Assembly: GCF_007859205.1 (NCBI RefSeq)
Contig: NZ_VOHP01000001.1
Location: 62,001 to 126,000 of the forward strand
Length of the DNA stretch: 64,000 nucleotides
Direction: 5' to 3'
Source of the DNA: Streptococcus sp. sy004
GTDB taxonomy: Bacteria > Bacillota > Bacilli > Lactobacillales > Streptococcaceae
Shown here: positions 25,840-34,734 of the stretch, piece by piece
Layout: each line of letters opens with the position of its first letter
Numbering within the stretch: the first letter of the stretch is position 1
Made by a program: the position numbers and the translations under genes
The notes under the pieces: generated by a model
The model's database searches: none
Told to the model about the DNA's origin: nothing
What the model saw: only the letters and a program-made list of their open reading frames with translations

Positions 25840-26024
25840 AATATTTTTAAGAATGCTTCAGCATTATCAATATTTTGTTGCTGTTGATTTTCTATCTGTG
25901 GTTGATTGTAATCTTTAACAGTTTGGACGGCATCTTCATAGAGTTTGATTTTCTCTTTTATAGATAGTTCTGAACTTGAAGAAGAAACAACAGCAAGAGC
26001 GAATTTTTCTGCGTCAATAATCAT
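25836..26024 (-). CDS. unrecognised 62-residue protein
   Basis: ATG 26024 with AAAGGAGGTGGCAAT. The sequence is helical with a Gln/Asn-rich C-terminal part. A TGCTATAAT element lies about 27 bases upstream, like the element before the 85-residue gene. Not recognised. Confidence 0.55.
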   Translation of the reverse strand: MIIDAEKFALAVVSSSSSELSIKEKIKLYEDAVQTVKDYNQPQIENQQQQNIDNAEAFLKIF

Positions 26025-26104
26025 ATTGCCACCTCCTTTCTGCAAACATTATAGCACAAAGGGAGTGAGGGATTATTACTTAAACTAATGGAAGGAGGGA
26101 GAAG

Positions 26105-26257
26105 ATGGAATTTAACTCAATGACAGTAACTGTTAAGGTTACAAATTTGGATAAGTTTATTGAACTTAGTAATGAATTTAATAAAAAAGCTCGTGAGCTT
26201 GAGAAGTTAGCTCACGAACTAAGAACATTTAATTTTGAAGGGCATCTTTCTGAGTGA
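26105..26257 (+). CDS. 50-residue helical protein, third convergent pair
   Basis: GGAAGGAGGGAGAAG ribosome site, the same type as in the two other pairs. Charged coiled-coil-like helix (FNKKARELEKLAHEL). 3' end overlaps the leftward 163-residue gene by 29 bases. Confidence 0.5.
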   Translation: MEFNSMTVTVKVTNLDKFIELSNEFNKKARELEKLAHELRTFNFEGHLSE

Positions 26258-26720
26258 TGGCAACTAGCTCAAAGTTAGCATTTTCTGAAAAAAGATAGAT
26301 AGGGTATCTTTCCTTGGTTACAAGATTGAAGAAATTGTATCCAAAATTATCTTCTTTCACATTTGGATATTGTTCAGTGAGAGGCTCAAGAGTGACTTCT
26401 GATAGTAGCTTAAAGATTTGAATCCGAGTTTGTTCTGGGTTCTCTATTCTTTGCAAGATTCTTAGAACTTCTTTGCTTGGAAATGCTTTTATCAAATCTT
26501 GTTTATTATCAAGGTAAGTTCTTTTATCGTCAAGATAATTATATTTGGGTATGTAATCAGTAAATGATAGATTTTCATATACTTGATAAGTATTAAAGAC
26601 TATATTTTTACCATGATATTGATAGACGAGACAGTCGTCTTGAAGCTCTTTTTCAAACTGTGTGATGCCAATTAAGAATTTATGGCAAGCTTCCAAAATT
26701 CGAACTTCTTTAGTTTTCAT
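26229..26720 (-). CDS. unrecognised 163-residue phage protein
   Basis: Not recognised. Soluble, Tyr/Asn-rich. ATG 26720 has CAGAAAGGAGGATAAACA upstream, similar to the leader of the 62-residue gene. Leftward inside the rightward early region, so it has its own transcription and may be expressed in the lysogen. Confidence 0.6.
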   Translation of the reverse strand: MKTKEVRILEACHKFLIGITQFEKELQDDCLVYQYHGKNIVFNTYQVYENLSFTDYIPKYNYLDDKRTYLDNKQDLIKAFPSKEVLRILQRIENPEQTRIQIFKLLSEVTLEPLTEQYPNVKEDNFGYNFFNLVTKERYPIYLFSENANFELVAITQKDALQN

Positions 26721-26778
26721 TGTTTATCCTCCTTTCTGTAATGCTAGGTTAATTGTACCAAAAATAGAAAGATAAAGC

Positions 26779-26991
26779 ATGAGTCAATAACATCAAAAAC
26801 GGATTGATATTGTTAAAAAACGGCTACATGATCGTGCTTGGTTTCAGACGGATTTTGCGATTGTACTTGGGGTTAGTCCGGCAATGGTTAGTCGTCTTTT
26901 GAAAGATGGCCATGGTAGTGATGATTTAAAGTTGAAAGTTAATAAAAAACTTAAAATATCAGAAAGTTGGACAAGTTTGGAGGAAGAGTAA
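26779..26991 (+). pseudogene. HTH-type phage regulator broken by a stop at codon 4
   Basis: The frame from ATG 26779 reads MSQ, TAA (26788-26790), then an uninterrupted 66 codons with a helix-turn-helix look (FAIVLGVSPAMVSRLL) ending at the stop 26989-26991. No good alternative start lies before the helix-turn-helix. Overlaps the next ORF (TAATG). Confidence 0.65.
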
Positions 26992-27125
26992 TGACAACTA
27001 AACTAATAGCCAACTGGCAAAAGAAAAATCATCCACTTAGTCCATTGATTATTGATAGCCTTGAAGGATTAGATGTATGGGAAACAGTATTGATACTGGG
27101 AAAGATAAGGAGAAATCTGTTATGA
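26991..27125 (+). CDS. 44-residue small early protein
   Basis: Starts by TAATG overlap with the preceding frame, GGAGGAAGAG upstream. MTTKLIANWQKKNHPLSPLI and onwards; no family recognised. Confidence 0.5.
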   Translation: MTTKLIANWQKKNHPLSPLIIDSLEGLDVWETVLILGKIRRNLL

Positions 27126-27147
27126 ATTCATTAGAAAGGGGAAGGTT

Positions 27148-27321
27148 ATGACATTAGAAACATTGATTTTAATTTGGCTGATTGCGTCATTGTTGGCAGG
27201 GCTGATTGTAGGGCTATTATGGTTTTGCTTGGCCGTTTGGCAGCTTAGTGAGTGGTTAGCATTAGTAGTGAGCTTGTTGCCGTTACTTGCGTTGATATGG
27301 TATATGCTTATAACACTTTAA
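27148..27321 (+). CDS. 57-residue two-helix membrane protein
   Basis: AGAAAGGGGAAGGTT ribosome site. Two hydrophobic helices (about 4-29 and 36-56) with a short WQLSEW turn. Not recognised. Confidence 0.6.
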   Translation: MTLETLILIWLIASLLAGLIVGLLWFCLAVWQLSEWLALVVSLLPLLALIWYMLITL

Positions 27322-27331
27322 GGAGGAAGAA

Positions 27332-27514
27332 ATGAATAAGGTAAGATTACCAGTTTTAGATCGTTTAGAAATTACAGAATCAGATATTATTAGCATTTTA
27401 GCTGATATCAAGGAATTGAAAGCTGAAAATAAGGAATTAAGAGAACGTTTAGATCGTTTGGAAAATCCTACGGCAGATAATTTGATGATGGGGTTTCTAC
27501 AATCGGCAAAATAA
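27332..27514 (+). CDS. 60-residue coiled-coil protein
   Basis: AAGGAGGAAGAA ribosome site. Leucine-zipper-like heptads (IKELKAENKELRERLDRLE) in the centre. Probably a small dimeric phage protein. Followed by a GC-rich imperfect hairpin (27515-27556). Confidence 0.6.
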   Translation: MNKVRLPVLDRLEITESDIISILADIKELKAENKELRERLDRLENPTADNLMMGFLQSAK

Positions 27515-27617
27515 AAAAAGCCCCTTTGGACGGGAATCCAAAGAGTGATGGGCTTACTAAAAAAAACAAGTTAATTATAGCATAAAGTAGGTATTTTTGA
27601 AAGAGGTAGTGGTAACT

Positions 27618-27908
27618 ATGGATGAATTGTTAGAGTCTTTGACAATGAAGTTTCAAGATAGGTTGACCTCAGCAGCTTTATCAGCTTCAGAATCAGCACT
27701 GAATTATGAACGGACGCATTTTCCACTGGAGTTAACTAAAAAGCAAGTCTGCCAAATGATTGGTGGCAATATGGATGTCACAACGTTTGACGCTAGATTT
27801 AATTGTTTTCCTGATTTTCCAAGAATCACAGGAAAAGGTCGTGAGAAGTATCCAAGAGATGCCGTGATTGAATGGTATGCCAAAAATTGGCAACGTTTGA
27901 GTGTATGA
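27618..27908 (+). CDS. excisionase-like winged-helix protein
   Basis: 96 residues from ATG 27618. The C-terminal half has the look of a DNA-binding fold used by Xis-like or DUF771 phage proteins (LTKKQVCQMIGG, FPDFPRITGKGREKYPRDAV, EWYAKNW). A role as excisionase or regulator is inferred. Confidence 0.5.
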   Translation: MDELLESLTMKFQDRLTSAALSASESALNYERTHFPLELTKKQVCQMIGGNMDVTTFDARFNCFPDFPRITGKGREKYPRDAVIEWYAKNWQRLSV

Positions 27909-27919
27909 AGGGTAATGAG

Positions 27920-28075
27920 ATGAAAAAAGTGTTTAATTGGTTATTTGCTAAGCCAAAGGAAGTGGAACGCTATGAGGTGGTTTTACCTCGTCAAACTTGG
28001 GAAGAAAATAGTCAAGTTTATGATCGTTTTCATGCTTATATGAAGCAGCAGGAGATTAAGAAAAAGGTGTGGTAG
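27920..28075 (+). CDS. 51-residue early phage protein
   Basis: MKKVFNWLFAKPKEVERYEV and onwards; helical and basic. It ends inside the upstream part of the helicase gene region. Not recognised. Confidence 0.5.
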   Translation: MKKVFNWLFAKPKEVERYEVVLPRQTWEENSQVYDRFHAYMKQQEIKKKVW

Positions 28076-28077
28076 GT

Positions 28078-29409
28078 ATGAATGATTTAAGTGTATTGCC
28101 TCAAGATGTCGTTGCTGAGCAGTCTGTATTTGGATCTATTTTCATCAAGCCAGCAGTACTTGTGACAGTTTCTGAATACTTGACACCAGCGGATTTTTAT
28201 CGGCCAGCTCATCAGCTTTTGTTTAAGACGATGTTGACATTGACTAATCGTGGAGAAGCTATTGATGTTGTAACCGTCAAGGCTGAATTAGATAGTCAAG
28301 GAGGCTTGGATGCTATTGGTGGTATTGCTTATTTAACTGATATTTTGAATGCAGTGCCAACCAGTGCTCATGCAGAGTATTATGCCAAAATTGTGGCTAA
28401 AAAGGCACGATTGAGGAGTATTATCGCCAATCTCTCAGACTCTATTGGAGATGCTTATGACGAGGAGATGGCTATTGATGATATCATCGCTAAGGCTGAA
28501 AAATCGTTGCTTGAAGTTAGTCGTTCTAGCAATACTCGTAGTTTTAGACCGATTTATGATGTGTTGATGGAAAATCATGAACATATTGCAGAACGTGCTA
28601 ATCAAAGCAGTGTTATCACGGGAGTGGCTACGGGTTTTTATGATTTTGATAAATTAACGACAGGCCTACATGAAGATCAATTGATTATCCTTGCTGCACG
28701 TCCAGCTATGGGTAAGACAGCTTTTGCACTGAATATTGCTCAAAATGTGGGTATTAAGTTAAGAAAGCCAGTGGCTATTTTCTCTCTTGAAATGGGGTCT
28801 GAGAGTCTGGTTGAGCGTATGCTTGCTAGTGAAGGGGCTATTATGAGTCATCACATTAGGACTGGTCAACTCTCTACAGAGGAATGGCAGAGGTTGGTTT
28901 TTGCACAAAGTCAATTGGCAGAAGCTCCCATTTTTATTGATGATTCGGCTGGTGTTCGTATTACTGATATTAGAGCTAGGGTTCGACGTTTGGCTCAAGA
29001 AATGGGAAATCTTGGTTTGATTATCATTGATTATCTTCAGCTTATTACTGGTTCGAGGTCGGATAATCGTCAGCAAGAAGTGTCAGAGATTTCAAGGCAG
29101 CTGAAAGTTATTGCCAAGGAATTAAAAGTTCCTGTGATTGCTCTTAGTCAGTTGAGTCGTGGTGTTGAGCAGAGACAAGATAAGCGTCCGATTATGAGTG
29201 ACTTGAGAGAGTCAGGTAGTATTGAGCAAGATGCGGATATTGTGGCTTTTCTTTATCGAGATGATTATTATCAAGATAAGCAAGATGGTCAACCAGAAAG
29301 TAATCTGACAGAGTTGATTATCAAGAAAAATAGACATGGTGGTTTGGGAACAGTCAGGTTGTATTTTCATAAGGAGTACACCAAGTTTTCCAGTGTACAG
29401 GAGGAGTAA
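28078..29409 (+). CDS. replicative DNA helicase, DnaB family
   Basis: 443 residues. N-terminal DnaB domain (about 1-150, AEQSVFGSIFIKP), RecA-like ATPase with Walker A ARPAMGKTAFALN, Walker B LIIIDYLQLI, and the H4/arginine-finger region (SQLSRGVEQRQDKRP, DLRESGSIEQDADIV). Unwinds phage DNA and is loaded by the DnaC-like protein encoded further on, whose gene is frameshifted. Confidence 0.95.
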   Translation: MNDLSVLPQDVVAEQSVFGSIFIKPAVLVTVSEYLTPADFYRPAHQLLFKTMLTLTNRGEAIDVVTVKAELDSQGGLDAIGGIAYLTDILNAVPTSAHAEYYAKIVAKKARLRSIIANLSDSIGDAYDEEMAIDDIIAKAEKSLLEVSRSSNTRSFRPIYDVLMENHEHIAERANQSSVITGVATGFYDFDKLTTGLHEDQLIILAARPAMGKTAFALNIAQNVGIKLRKPVAIFSLEMGSESLVERMLASEGAIMSHHIRTGQLSTEEWQRLVFAQSQLAEAPIFIDDSAGVRITDIRARVRRLAQEMGNLGLIIIDYLQLITGSRSDNRQQEVSEISRQLKVIAKELKVPVIALSQLSRGVEQRQDKRPIMSDLRESGSIEQDADIVAFLYRDDYYQDKQDGQPESNLTELIIKKNRHGGLGTVRLYFHKEYTKFSSVQEE

Positions 29410-29412
29410 TAA

Positions 29413-30162
29413 ATGACTGAGACTTTTTTCAAAAAAGAGGTTGAGAAATACCAGTATATTCAGATACCCAAATGGCTTTTTCAAGAACCTTACAAGAATT
29501 TGTCGAGCAATGCTAAACTCATGTATGCTATGCTTTTTAATCGTTTAAGTTTATCTTTGGATAATGCCTGGCATGATACTAAAGGTCAGATTTTTATGTA
29601 TTTTACTAATGGTGAATTTTGCAAAGAATTGGGTTGTTCTGAGAATACGGTAACTAAGACAAAAAAAGAGCTGAAAGACGCTGGACTTTTGCATGAAGAA
29701 AGACAAGGATTAACTAAACCAAATCGTCTTTACATCAAAGGGCCAGAAAGTGGTTCAGAACCGCAAAATTTGGGAGGCAGAACCGCAAAAAATAAGGCTC
29801 TCTACCCTCAAAAAGTTCAGACAATAAAGACTGATAAGAATAAGACTGATATTAATAATAATATATTGTTTACTTGTCAAGAAATCCTTGCGTACTTGAA
29901 CAAGGTAGCTAGTAAGAATTTTCAAGCTAAATCACGTAGTCATCAGAAAGTTATTCAAGCGAGATTGAAAGAAGGTTATAGCTTGGATGATTTCAAAAAG
30001 GTGGTTGATGTGATGACCGCTAGTTGGAAAGGAACTGACTATGAGCAATATTTGCAACCGCAGACGCTTTTTGGAAATAAGATGGACAACTATTTGAATA
30101 AGCCAATGCCTAAAAAAGCACAACAAGTAAATGATAGCATTGATGAAAGGTTGGGATTTTAG
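29413..30162 (+). CDS. phage replication initiator (RepA-N / conserved phage C-terminus)
   Basis: 249 residues. N-terminal winged-helix of the replication-initiator A type (QIPKWLF, LSSNAKLMYAMLFNR, CSENTVTKTKKELKDAGLL). The C-terminal domain is the conserved phage C-terminus type (ILAYLNKVASKNF, YLQPQTLFGNKMDNYL). An AT-rich segment inside the gene (about 29822-29872) with repeated AAGACTGATA could be the phage origin. Confidence 0.82.
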   Translation: MTETFFKKEVEKYQYIQIPKWLFQEPYKNLSSNAKLMYAMLFNRLSLSLDNAWHDTKGQIFMYFTNGEFCKELGCSENTVTKTKKELKDAGLLHEERQGLTKPNRLYIKGPESGSEPQNLGGRTAKNKALYPQKVQTIKTDKNKTDINNNILFTCQEILAYLNKVASKNFQAKSRSHQKVIQARLKEGYSLDDFKKVVDVMTASWKGTDYEQYLQPQTLFGNKMDNYLNKPMPKKAQQVNDSIDERLGF

Positions 30163-30970
30163 ATGGAAAATCATTTTCAAACCAAGCAAGTGCTTGAGGA
30201 AGTTTGTGATATTCACAGTTGTAACCTTTGGATGACTTTGGTATCTATCAAGGGGAGGTTAGAAAAAGTGGAGCAGTGTCCTGAGTGTACTAAGATAGCG
30301 ATTGGAGTTTTTGGAAAAAAACTTGAGGCTGAATCAGAAATCAATAGCAAGTTAGCTGACACTTATGCTGTCTTTAATCGTGATAGTTTAGTCAGTGATA
30401 AGCTAACAGTTAAAAGCCTTGAGACTTACGAGATTAAGGCTGAGATTTATTAACTTTGTTAAGCGGATGGAACAGTTTTATCGTAGGGATGGTGTTGGTA
30501 ATGCGATTGTTACTGGTCCTTCTGGTGTTGGTAAGAGTCATCTGACTTATGGTTTAGCTAGGTTTATGAATGAACAGTTTAAGGTTTACGACAATCCTAG
30601 AAGTATTCTCTTTGTGTCAGTAGTTAGTCTTTTCAACAAAGTCGAGGAAAGTTTTAGTATAGATAATGGATTTTCTAAGGCTAAGATGGTAGATCTTCTA
30701 ACTAAGGTTGACTATCTATTCTTGGATGACCTTGGTAAAGAAAGTCGTAAAGATGGTAACAAAGCCAAGAACGAATGGCGACATCAATTACTGTATGAAG
30801 TTCTGGATAATCGGCACAACACTATTATCAATACTAATCTCAGTAGTGAACAAATCAAAAATTTATATGCGGATGACTTTGGAAATGGTGCTTTATCAAG
30901 TCGTATCTTGGAAGGTGTAATGGGTAATAGTTTTGTCTATCCAAAGGATATGCAAGATAGGAGGTATTGA
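30163..30970 (+). pseudogene. DnaC-like helicase loader, frameshifted
   Basis: The first frame (30163-30453) carries a zinc-type Cys cluster (CDIHSCN, CPEC). The second frame (30419-30970) carries the AAA ATPase with GPSGVGKSH, Walker B VDYLFLDDLG and arginine sensor. Together they form one loader, but the reading frame changes around 30420-30450 and the first frame ends at TAA 30451-30453. No slippery heptamer is obvious there, so this looks like an inactivating indel or a sequencing error. Confidence 0.8.
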
Positions 30971-30973
30971 TGA

Positions 30974-31195
30974 TTGTTCTTTACTTTGTCTTATCGTAAA
31001 ACGTTTATTGGTAGCTTTGATAAGATTGGTGACGCTATTGATAAACTCAAACAACATCAAGAAAGTTACTCAGCTATTAGTTCACCTCGTTTTCGTAAGA
31101 GCAGGAGTGGTGAGATTATTAGGATTGATTATGGATCAAGTGATTGTTATTACTTAATTGAGAAAGGAGAAAGAGATGACAGAACAATTAACTGA
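30974..31195 (+). CDS. 73-residue phage protein, TTG start
   Basis: TTG 30974 lies nine bases after AGGAGG. Reads LFFTLSYRKTFIGSFDKIGD and onwards. Soluble, basic; overlaps the MazG-like gene by 20 bases. Not recognised. Confidence 0.5.
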   Translation: MFFTLSYRKTFIGSFDKIGDAIDKLKQHQESYSAISSPRFRKSRSGEIIRIDYGSSDCYYLIEKGERDDRTIN

Positions 31196-31676
31196 AAAAG
31201 TTGAGCAATGGTTTATTAACCGTAATTTACATGAAGCAAACCCTGTTAAGCAATTTGAAAAGTTGATGGAAGAAGTAGGTGAACTTTTTGAAGGTATTGC
31301 TAAAGGTAAGTCTGAGTTGATTAAGGATGCGTTAGGAGATATGCAGGTTGTCTTAATTGGTTTGGAACAGCAGGTTAGAAATGGTGCACAGATTGAGGCT
31401 AGTCCACAGGAATTGGATCTATTGCTTATGGTGTCTAGTCTTGGAGAATTAGCAATGAAACTTCACAAACATATTTATCATAATGAAACTCAGACACCTC
31501 AAGTCCGTCCTGAGTTGAGTCTGTTACATTCAGTTATTCATAGTATATCTATTCATAACATGACTAACGCTGGTACTTGCTTGGCGATAGCTTACAAGGA
31601 AATCAAGGACAGAAAAGGAAAGATGATTGATGGTGTCTTTGTGAAAGAAGCTGATTTACAAAGTAAGGGAGGTTAG
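31176..31676 (+). CDS. MazG-like nucleotide pyrophosphohydrolase
   Basis: 166 residues from ATG 31176 (AAAGGAGAAAGAG). The all-alpha NTP-PPase metal site is visible as EKLMEEVGEL and IKDALGDMQVVL. Phage MazG-like enzymes hydrolyse noncanonical or regulatory nucleotides. Confidence 0.82.
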   Translation: MTEQLTEKVEQWFINRNLHEANPVKQFEKLMEEVGELFEGIAKGKSELIKDALGDMQVVLIGLEQQVRNGAQIEASPQELDLLLMVSSLGELAMKLHKHIYHNETQTPQVRPELSLLHSVIHSISIHNMTNAGTCLAIAYKEIKDRKGKMIDGVFVKEADLQSKGG

Positions 31677-31904
31677 AATGAAAAGTCTCATGGAATGCAA
31701 GAACAAGCTAGACGAATGAAATATAGTCAACGTAAGAAATAAATAACCTAACGTGCCGTGAACCACGCTAAAAGCGAACTAGAAAATGCGTCAAGAATCA
31801 GTTGTTGATGAATGATGTAAGGAATGGCGACTGCCTGTATTTAGCCGAAACTCACAAGAGGGCAGTCGCATTTTTTTGATAAGTAAGACAAAAAAGGGAA
31901 AGAA
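31677..31904 (+). terminator. gene-free stretch with a long-loop terminator, possible small RNA
   Basis: Holds only a 13-codon ATG frame (31679) and a 9-codon frame. A strong stem GCGACTGCC (31827-31835) with GGCAGTCGC (31861-31869) and seven T residues ends the early transcript. The 90 bases before it (from about 31740) contain no gene and may belong to a structured RNA. Confidence 0.65.
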
Positions 31905-32999
31905 ATGAAATTTTTAGACCTTTTTGCTGGTATTGGCGGTTTTCGTCTTGGCATGGAGGCGGCAGGACATAAATGTGTTGGTTTTTGCGAAATTGATCCA
32001 TTCGCTAGAAAGAGTTATAAAACAATACATAGTACAGAAGGAGAAATAGAACTACATGACATTACAACAGTCACAGATGAGTCTATTCGAAGAATCGGAA
32101 GTGTGGACATTATCTGTGGAGGATTTCCGTGCCAGGCTTTCAGTATTGCAGGAAACAGACACGGTTTTGAAGATACACGAGGAACTCTCTTTTTTGAGAT
32201 TGCACGGTTCGCCTCTATTCTCAAACCTAAATATCTATTCCTTGAAAACGTCAAAGGACTCCTTAGTCATGACGAAGGAGCTACATTTGAGACAATCCTC
32301 GGAGTCTTGGATGAATTGGGGTACAACGTGGAATGGCAAGTGCTTAACAGCAAAAATTTTGGAGTCCCCTAAAATAGGGAACGAGTCTTCATTATTGGAC
32401 ATCTTAGAGGAGCAGGTACCAGAAGAATTTTTCCTATCGGACGAGAAGGCGAATCGGTTGTTACTGGAAATGAAGTAATCTCTATAGGAAATGTTAATCC
32501 TTCAGGAAATGGGATGAATGGTGAGATATATTCTGCTAATGGCTTAGCTCCAACTATCACAACAAATAAGGGAGAAGGGCAGAAAATCTTAATTCCTCAT
32601 TATTTTAAGAATGTGCCACAAATTATTCAAAAAGCTAGAGGCTATAATAAAGGTTGTTTTCATGCTATTGCACCCACAGTAACTAGTAATAGTTATCATG
32701 AAAATAATTTATTGGCTGTTTATGACCTGTATAACAAAAGAAAAAGAGATAACATTGGCACTTTAACTGCAAATGGTTATCGTAGTCTTAGTACAATGGG
32801 AACTTTTGCAATTTCTCAAGGTAGTAAAATTAGGAAGTTGACTCCTAGAGAATGTTGGAGATTGCAAGGATTTCCAGATTGGACTTTCAATCGAGCAAAA
32901 GAAGTTAACTCTAACGCTCAATTATATAAACAAGCGGGAAACAGTGTGACAGTTAATGTAATCTATGCCATAGCAAGTAGAATGGAGATAGGAGGATGA
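31905..32999 (+). pseudogene. DNA (cytosine-5)-methyltransferase with an in-frame TAA
   Basis: The complete frame would give 364 residues: motif I FLDLFAGIGGFRLGM, motif IV GGFPCQAFS with the catalytic Cys, motif VI ENVKGL, motif VIII, then target domain and motifs IX-X (RKLTPRECWRLQGFP, YKQAGNSVTVNV). At 32370-32372 the codon for the Gln of motif VIII (GVP-Q-NRERVF) is TAA, most simply CAA to TAA. The two halves are otherwise intact. No cognate restriction gene nearby; phage orphan methyltransferases protect against host restriction. Confidence 0.9.
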
Positions 33000-33131
33000 A
33001 ACTAGTTCTAAACATCGAACCGATGGGTAGATGATAATCTGATTGTGGAACACACGACTAGAAAAGTCTATAGTCCAAATCCACGGATTGAATTGGTAAT
33101 AACTGAAATAGGAGGAGAGAATGAAATGTGA
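32996..33131 (+). pseudogene. RusA-type resolvase remnant with internal deletion
   Basis: ATG 32996 begins MKLVLNIEPMG, the usual start of streptococcal phage RusA-like resolvases. It stops after 12 codons. In the next frame WVDDNLIVEHTTRKVYSPNP and onward resembles the C-terminal end of RusA. About 80 central codons are missing. Overlaps the methyltransferases on both sides. Confidence 0.5.
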
Positions 33132-33870
33132 ATTATTCAATGATCATTTTGAAAATGCCAAGCGATACAATATTCCGAGAGAACAGCTTATCATAGCTGA
33201 TATCCCATATAATCTAGGCAATAATGCTTACGCTTCTGACCCTAGATGGTACAAAGATGGGGATAACTCGAAAGGAGAAAGTCAGTTAGCTGGAAAATCG
33301 TTTTTTGATACTGATAATGACTTTAAAATCAATAACTTTTTTGATTTTTGTAGCCGTTTGTTAAGAAAAGAACCAAAAGAAAAAGGGAAAGCTCCAGCTA
33401 TGATTGTTTTTCATGCTTGGCAATAGCGAGACATGGTTATAGCATGTGGCAAAAAACATGGTTTCAATAAGGCTTACCCGCTGTACTTTACAAAGAAATC
33501 AAGTCCACAAGTTCTCAAAGCAAATATGAAAATTGTTGGAGCTGTCGAAGAAGCAACGGTACTTTATCGAGACAAGTTACCCAAATTTAACAATGGTGGT
33601 GCTATGGTGCTTAATCATGCACCTTGGGAAAAAGATAATTCTTATCCAGTTATTCATCCCACTCAGAAGCCAGTCCCGGTGTTGAAACGTTTGATTGAGA
33701 TTTTTACTGACGAAGGTGATGTGGTTATTGATCCAGTAGCTGGTTCAGCGTCAACTTTAAGGGCAGCTATCGAAATGAATCGTTCTGCTTATGGATTTGA
33801 AATTAAAAAGAAATTTTATAAGGCGGTGAAGGAACAGATGTTGTCAACCTTTCAAACCAGTTTATTTTGA
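33121..33870 (+). pseudogene. DNA N4/N6-adenine-type methyltransferase with an in-frame TAG
   Basis: The full frame is 249 codons. Catalytic motif IV appears as IADIPYNLG, motif I near the C-terminus as DPVAGSASTLRAA, preceded by IHPTQKPVPVL, the order of the beta group. TAG at 33424-33426 splits it after FHAWQ; the following frame continues RDMVIACGKKHGF without a new ribosome site. CAG to TAG is the simplest origin. Confidence 0.87.
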
Positions 33871-33912
33871 TGAGTGGGAACAGACAACGATTTATGATTT
33901 TTTGGAGGGAGA

Positions 33913-34191
33913 ATGAAACTTAACAAGCAAACAAAAACAAATCTTAGACTTCTTTGGATCATGTTTGAAGTGGCAGTGGTTATCTTTGCTTTAGTTGATT
34001 TATCTAAGAAAAATCCTAGTCATATAGAAGTTATGGCACCAGTTGGAACAGTTATCAAGAAAGAGCAGCAGGGGCAAAAGCACACTGTCACAATCAAGGG
34101 CTACGGTAAGTTTCTAGTGACCAAGGAAGAATATGAACAAATAGAGCTTGGCGATAAAGTGCTGAGATTTTTGGTAGAAAGGGGTCAGTAA
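33913..34191 (+). CDS. DUF1372-type phage membrane-anchored protein
   Basis: 92 residues, one N-terminal membrane helix (about 12-32) and a small soluble domain (VTIKGYGKFLVTKEEYEQI), as in the DUF1372 family of streptococcal phages. Function unknown. TTGGAGGGAGA ribosome site. Confidence 0.65.
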   Translation: MKLNKQTKTNLRLLWIMFEVAVVIFALVDLSKKNPSHIEVMAPVGTVIKKEQQGQKHTVTIKGYGKFLVTKEEYEQIELGDKVLRFLVERGQ

Positions 34192-34449
34192 GTGACAGTT
34201 GGAAAATTTAATCGCATAGAGATACACGATGATATTACAAACCCAAAACACTATCAAGGCAAGCATGGACTAGAAGCAATACAAGTTGTTGATAATTTTA
34301 TTGGCAGACTAGCTGGTAAGTCGGCTTATTGTTGGGGGAATGTCATTAAATATCTTCTGCGTTTTCAGAATAAGAACGGTATAGAAGATTTGAAAAAAGC
34401 ACGTCAGCATTTAGATTGGTTGATTGAAGAAATAGAGAAAGAAGAATGA
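34192..34449 (+). CDS. DUF3310-type phage protein
   Basis: 85 residues, GTG start directly after the previous stop. Family pattern NPKHYQGKHGLEAIQVVDNF and IKYLLRFQNKNGIEDLKKA(R)QHLDWL. It is common in phage nucleotide-metabolism regions; activity not established. ATGA overlap with the next gene. Confidence 0.8.
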   Translation: MTVGKFNRIEIHDDITNPKHYQGKHGLEAIQVVDNFIGRLAGKSAYCWGNVIKYLLRFQNKNGIEDLKKARQHLDWLIEEIEKEE

Positions 34450-34604
34450 TTTTTGGGCTAACTAATGGGCATATAAAGCTTGCAAAAAAATTTTTGGCTA
34501 GTAGAAATGATAATCTTGATTATCAAAAAGCTTTGGATGATTTTGAGGGATTGTTGTTGACATTTCTTGAGGAGAATATAGGTAGAGTATTGGAAAATGA
34601 TTAA
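34446..34604 (+). CDS. 52-residue helical phage protein
   Basis: ATGA overlap with the DUF3310 gene and an 8-base overlap with the next one, so translation is coupled. MIFGLTNGHIKLAKKFLASR and onwards; no family recognised. Confidence 0.6.
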   Translation: MIFGLTNGHIKLAKKFLASRNDNLDYQKALDDFEGLLLTFLEENIGRVLEND

Positions 34605-34731
34605 AATTGAATCTTGTGAAGAATGTGGTTGTAAGTATCGTGAAGGCACTGCGGACTACGATAGCATCTATCAGACAAGCTACTGTAGCGATTATCTGGT
34701 GGAACGAGTAGAAAATGGAAAGGAGTGGTAG
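34597..34731 (+). CDS. 44-residue Cys-rich (zinc-ribbon-like) phage protein
   Basis: Starts MIKIESCEECGCKYREGTAD. CxxCxC near the N-terminus and one more Cys (YCSDY), compatible with a small metal site. Coupled to the preceding gene. Confidence 0.6.
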   Translation: MIKIESCEECGCKYREGTADYDSIYQTSYCSDYLVERVENGKEW

Positions 34732-34734
34732 TAG

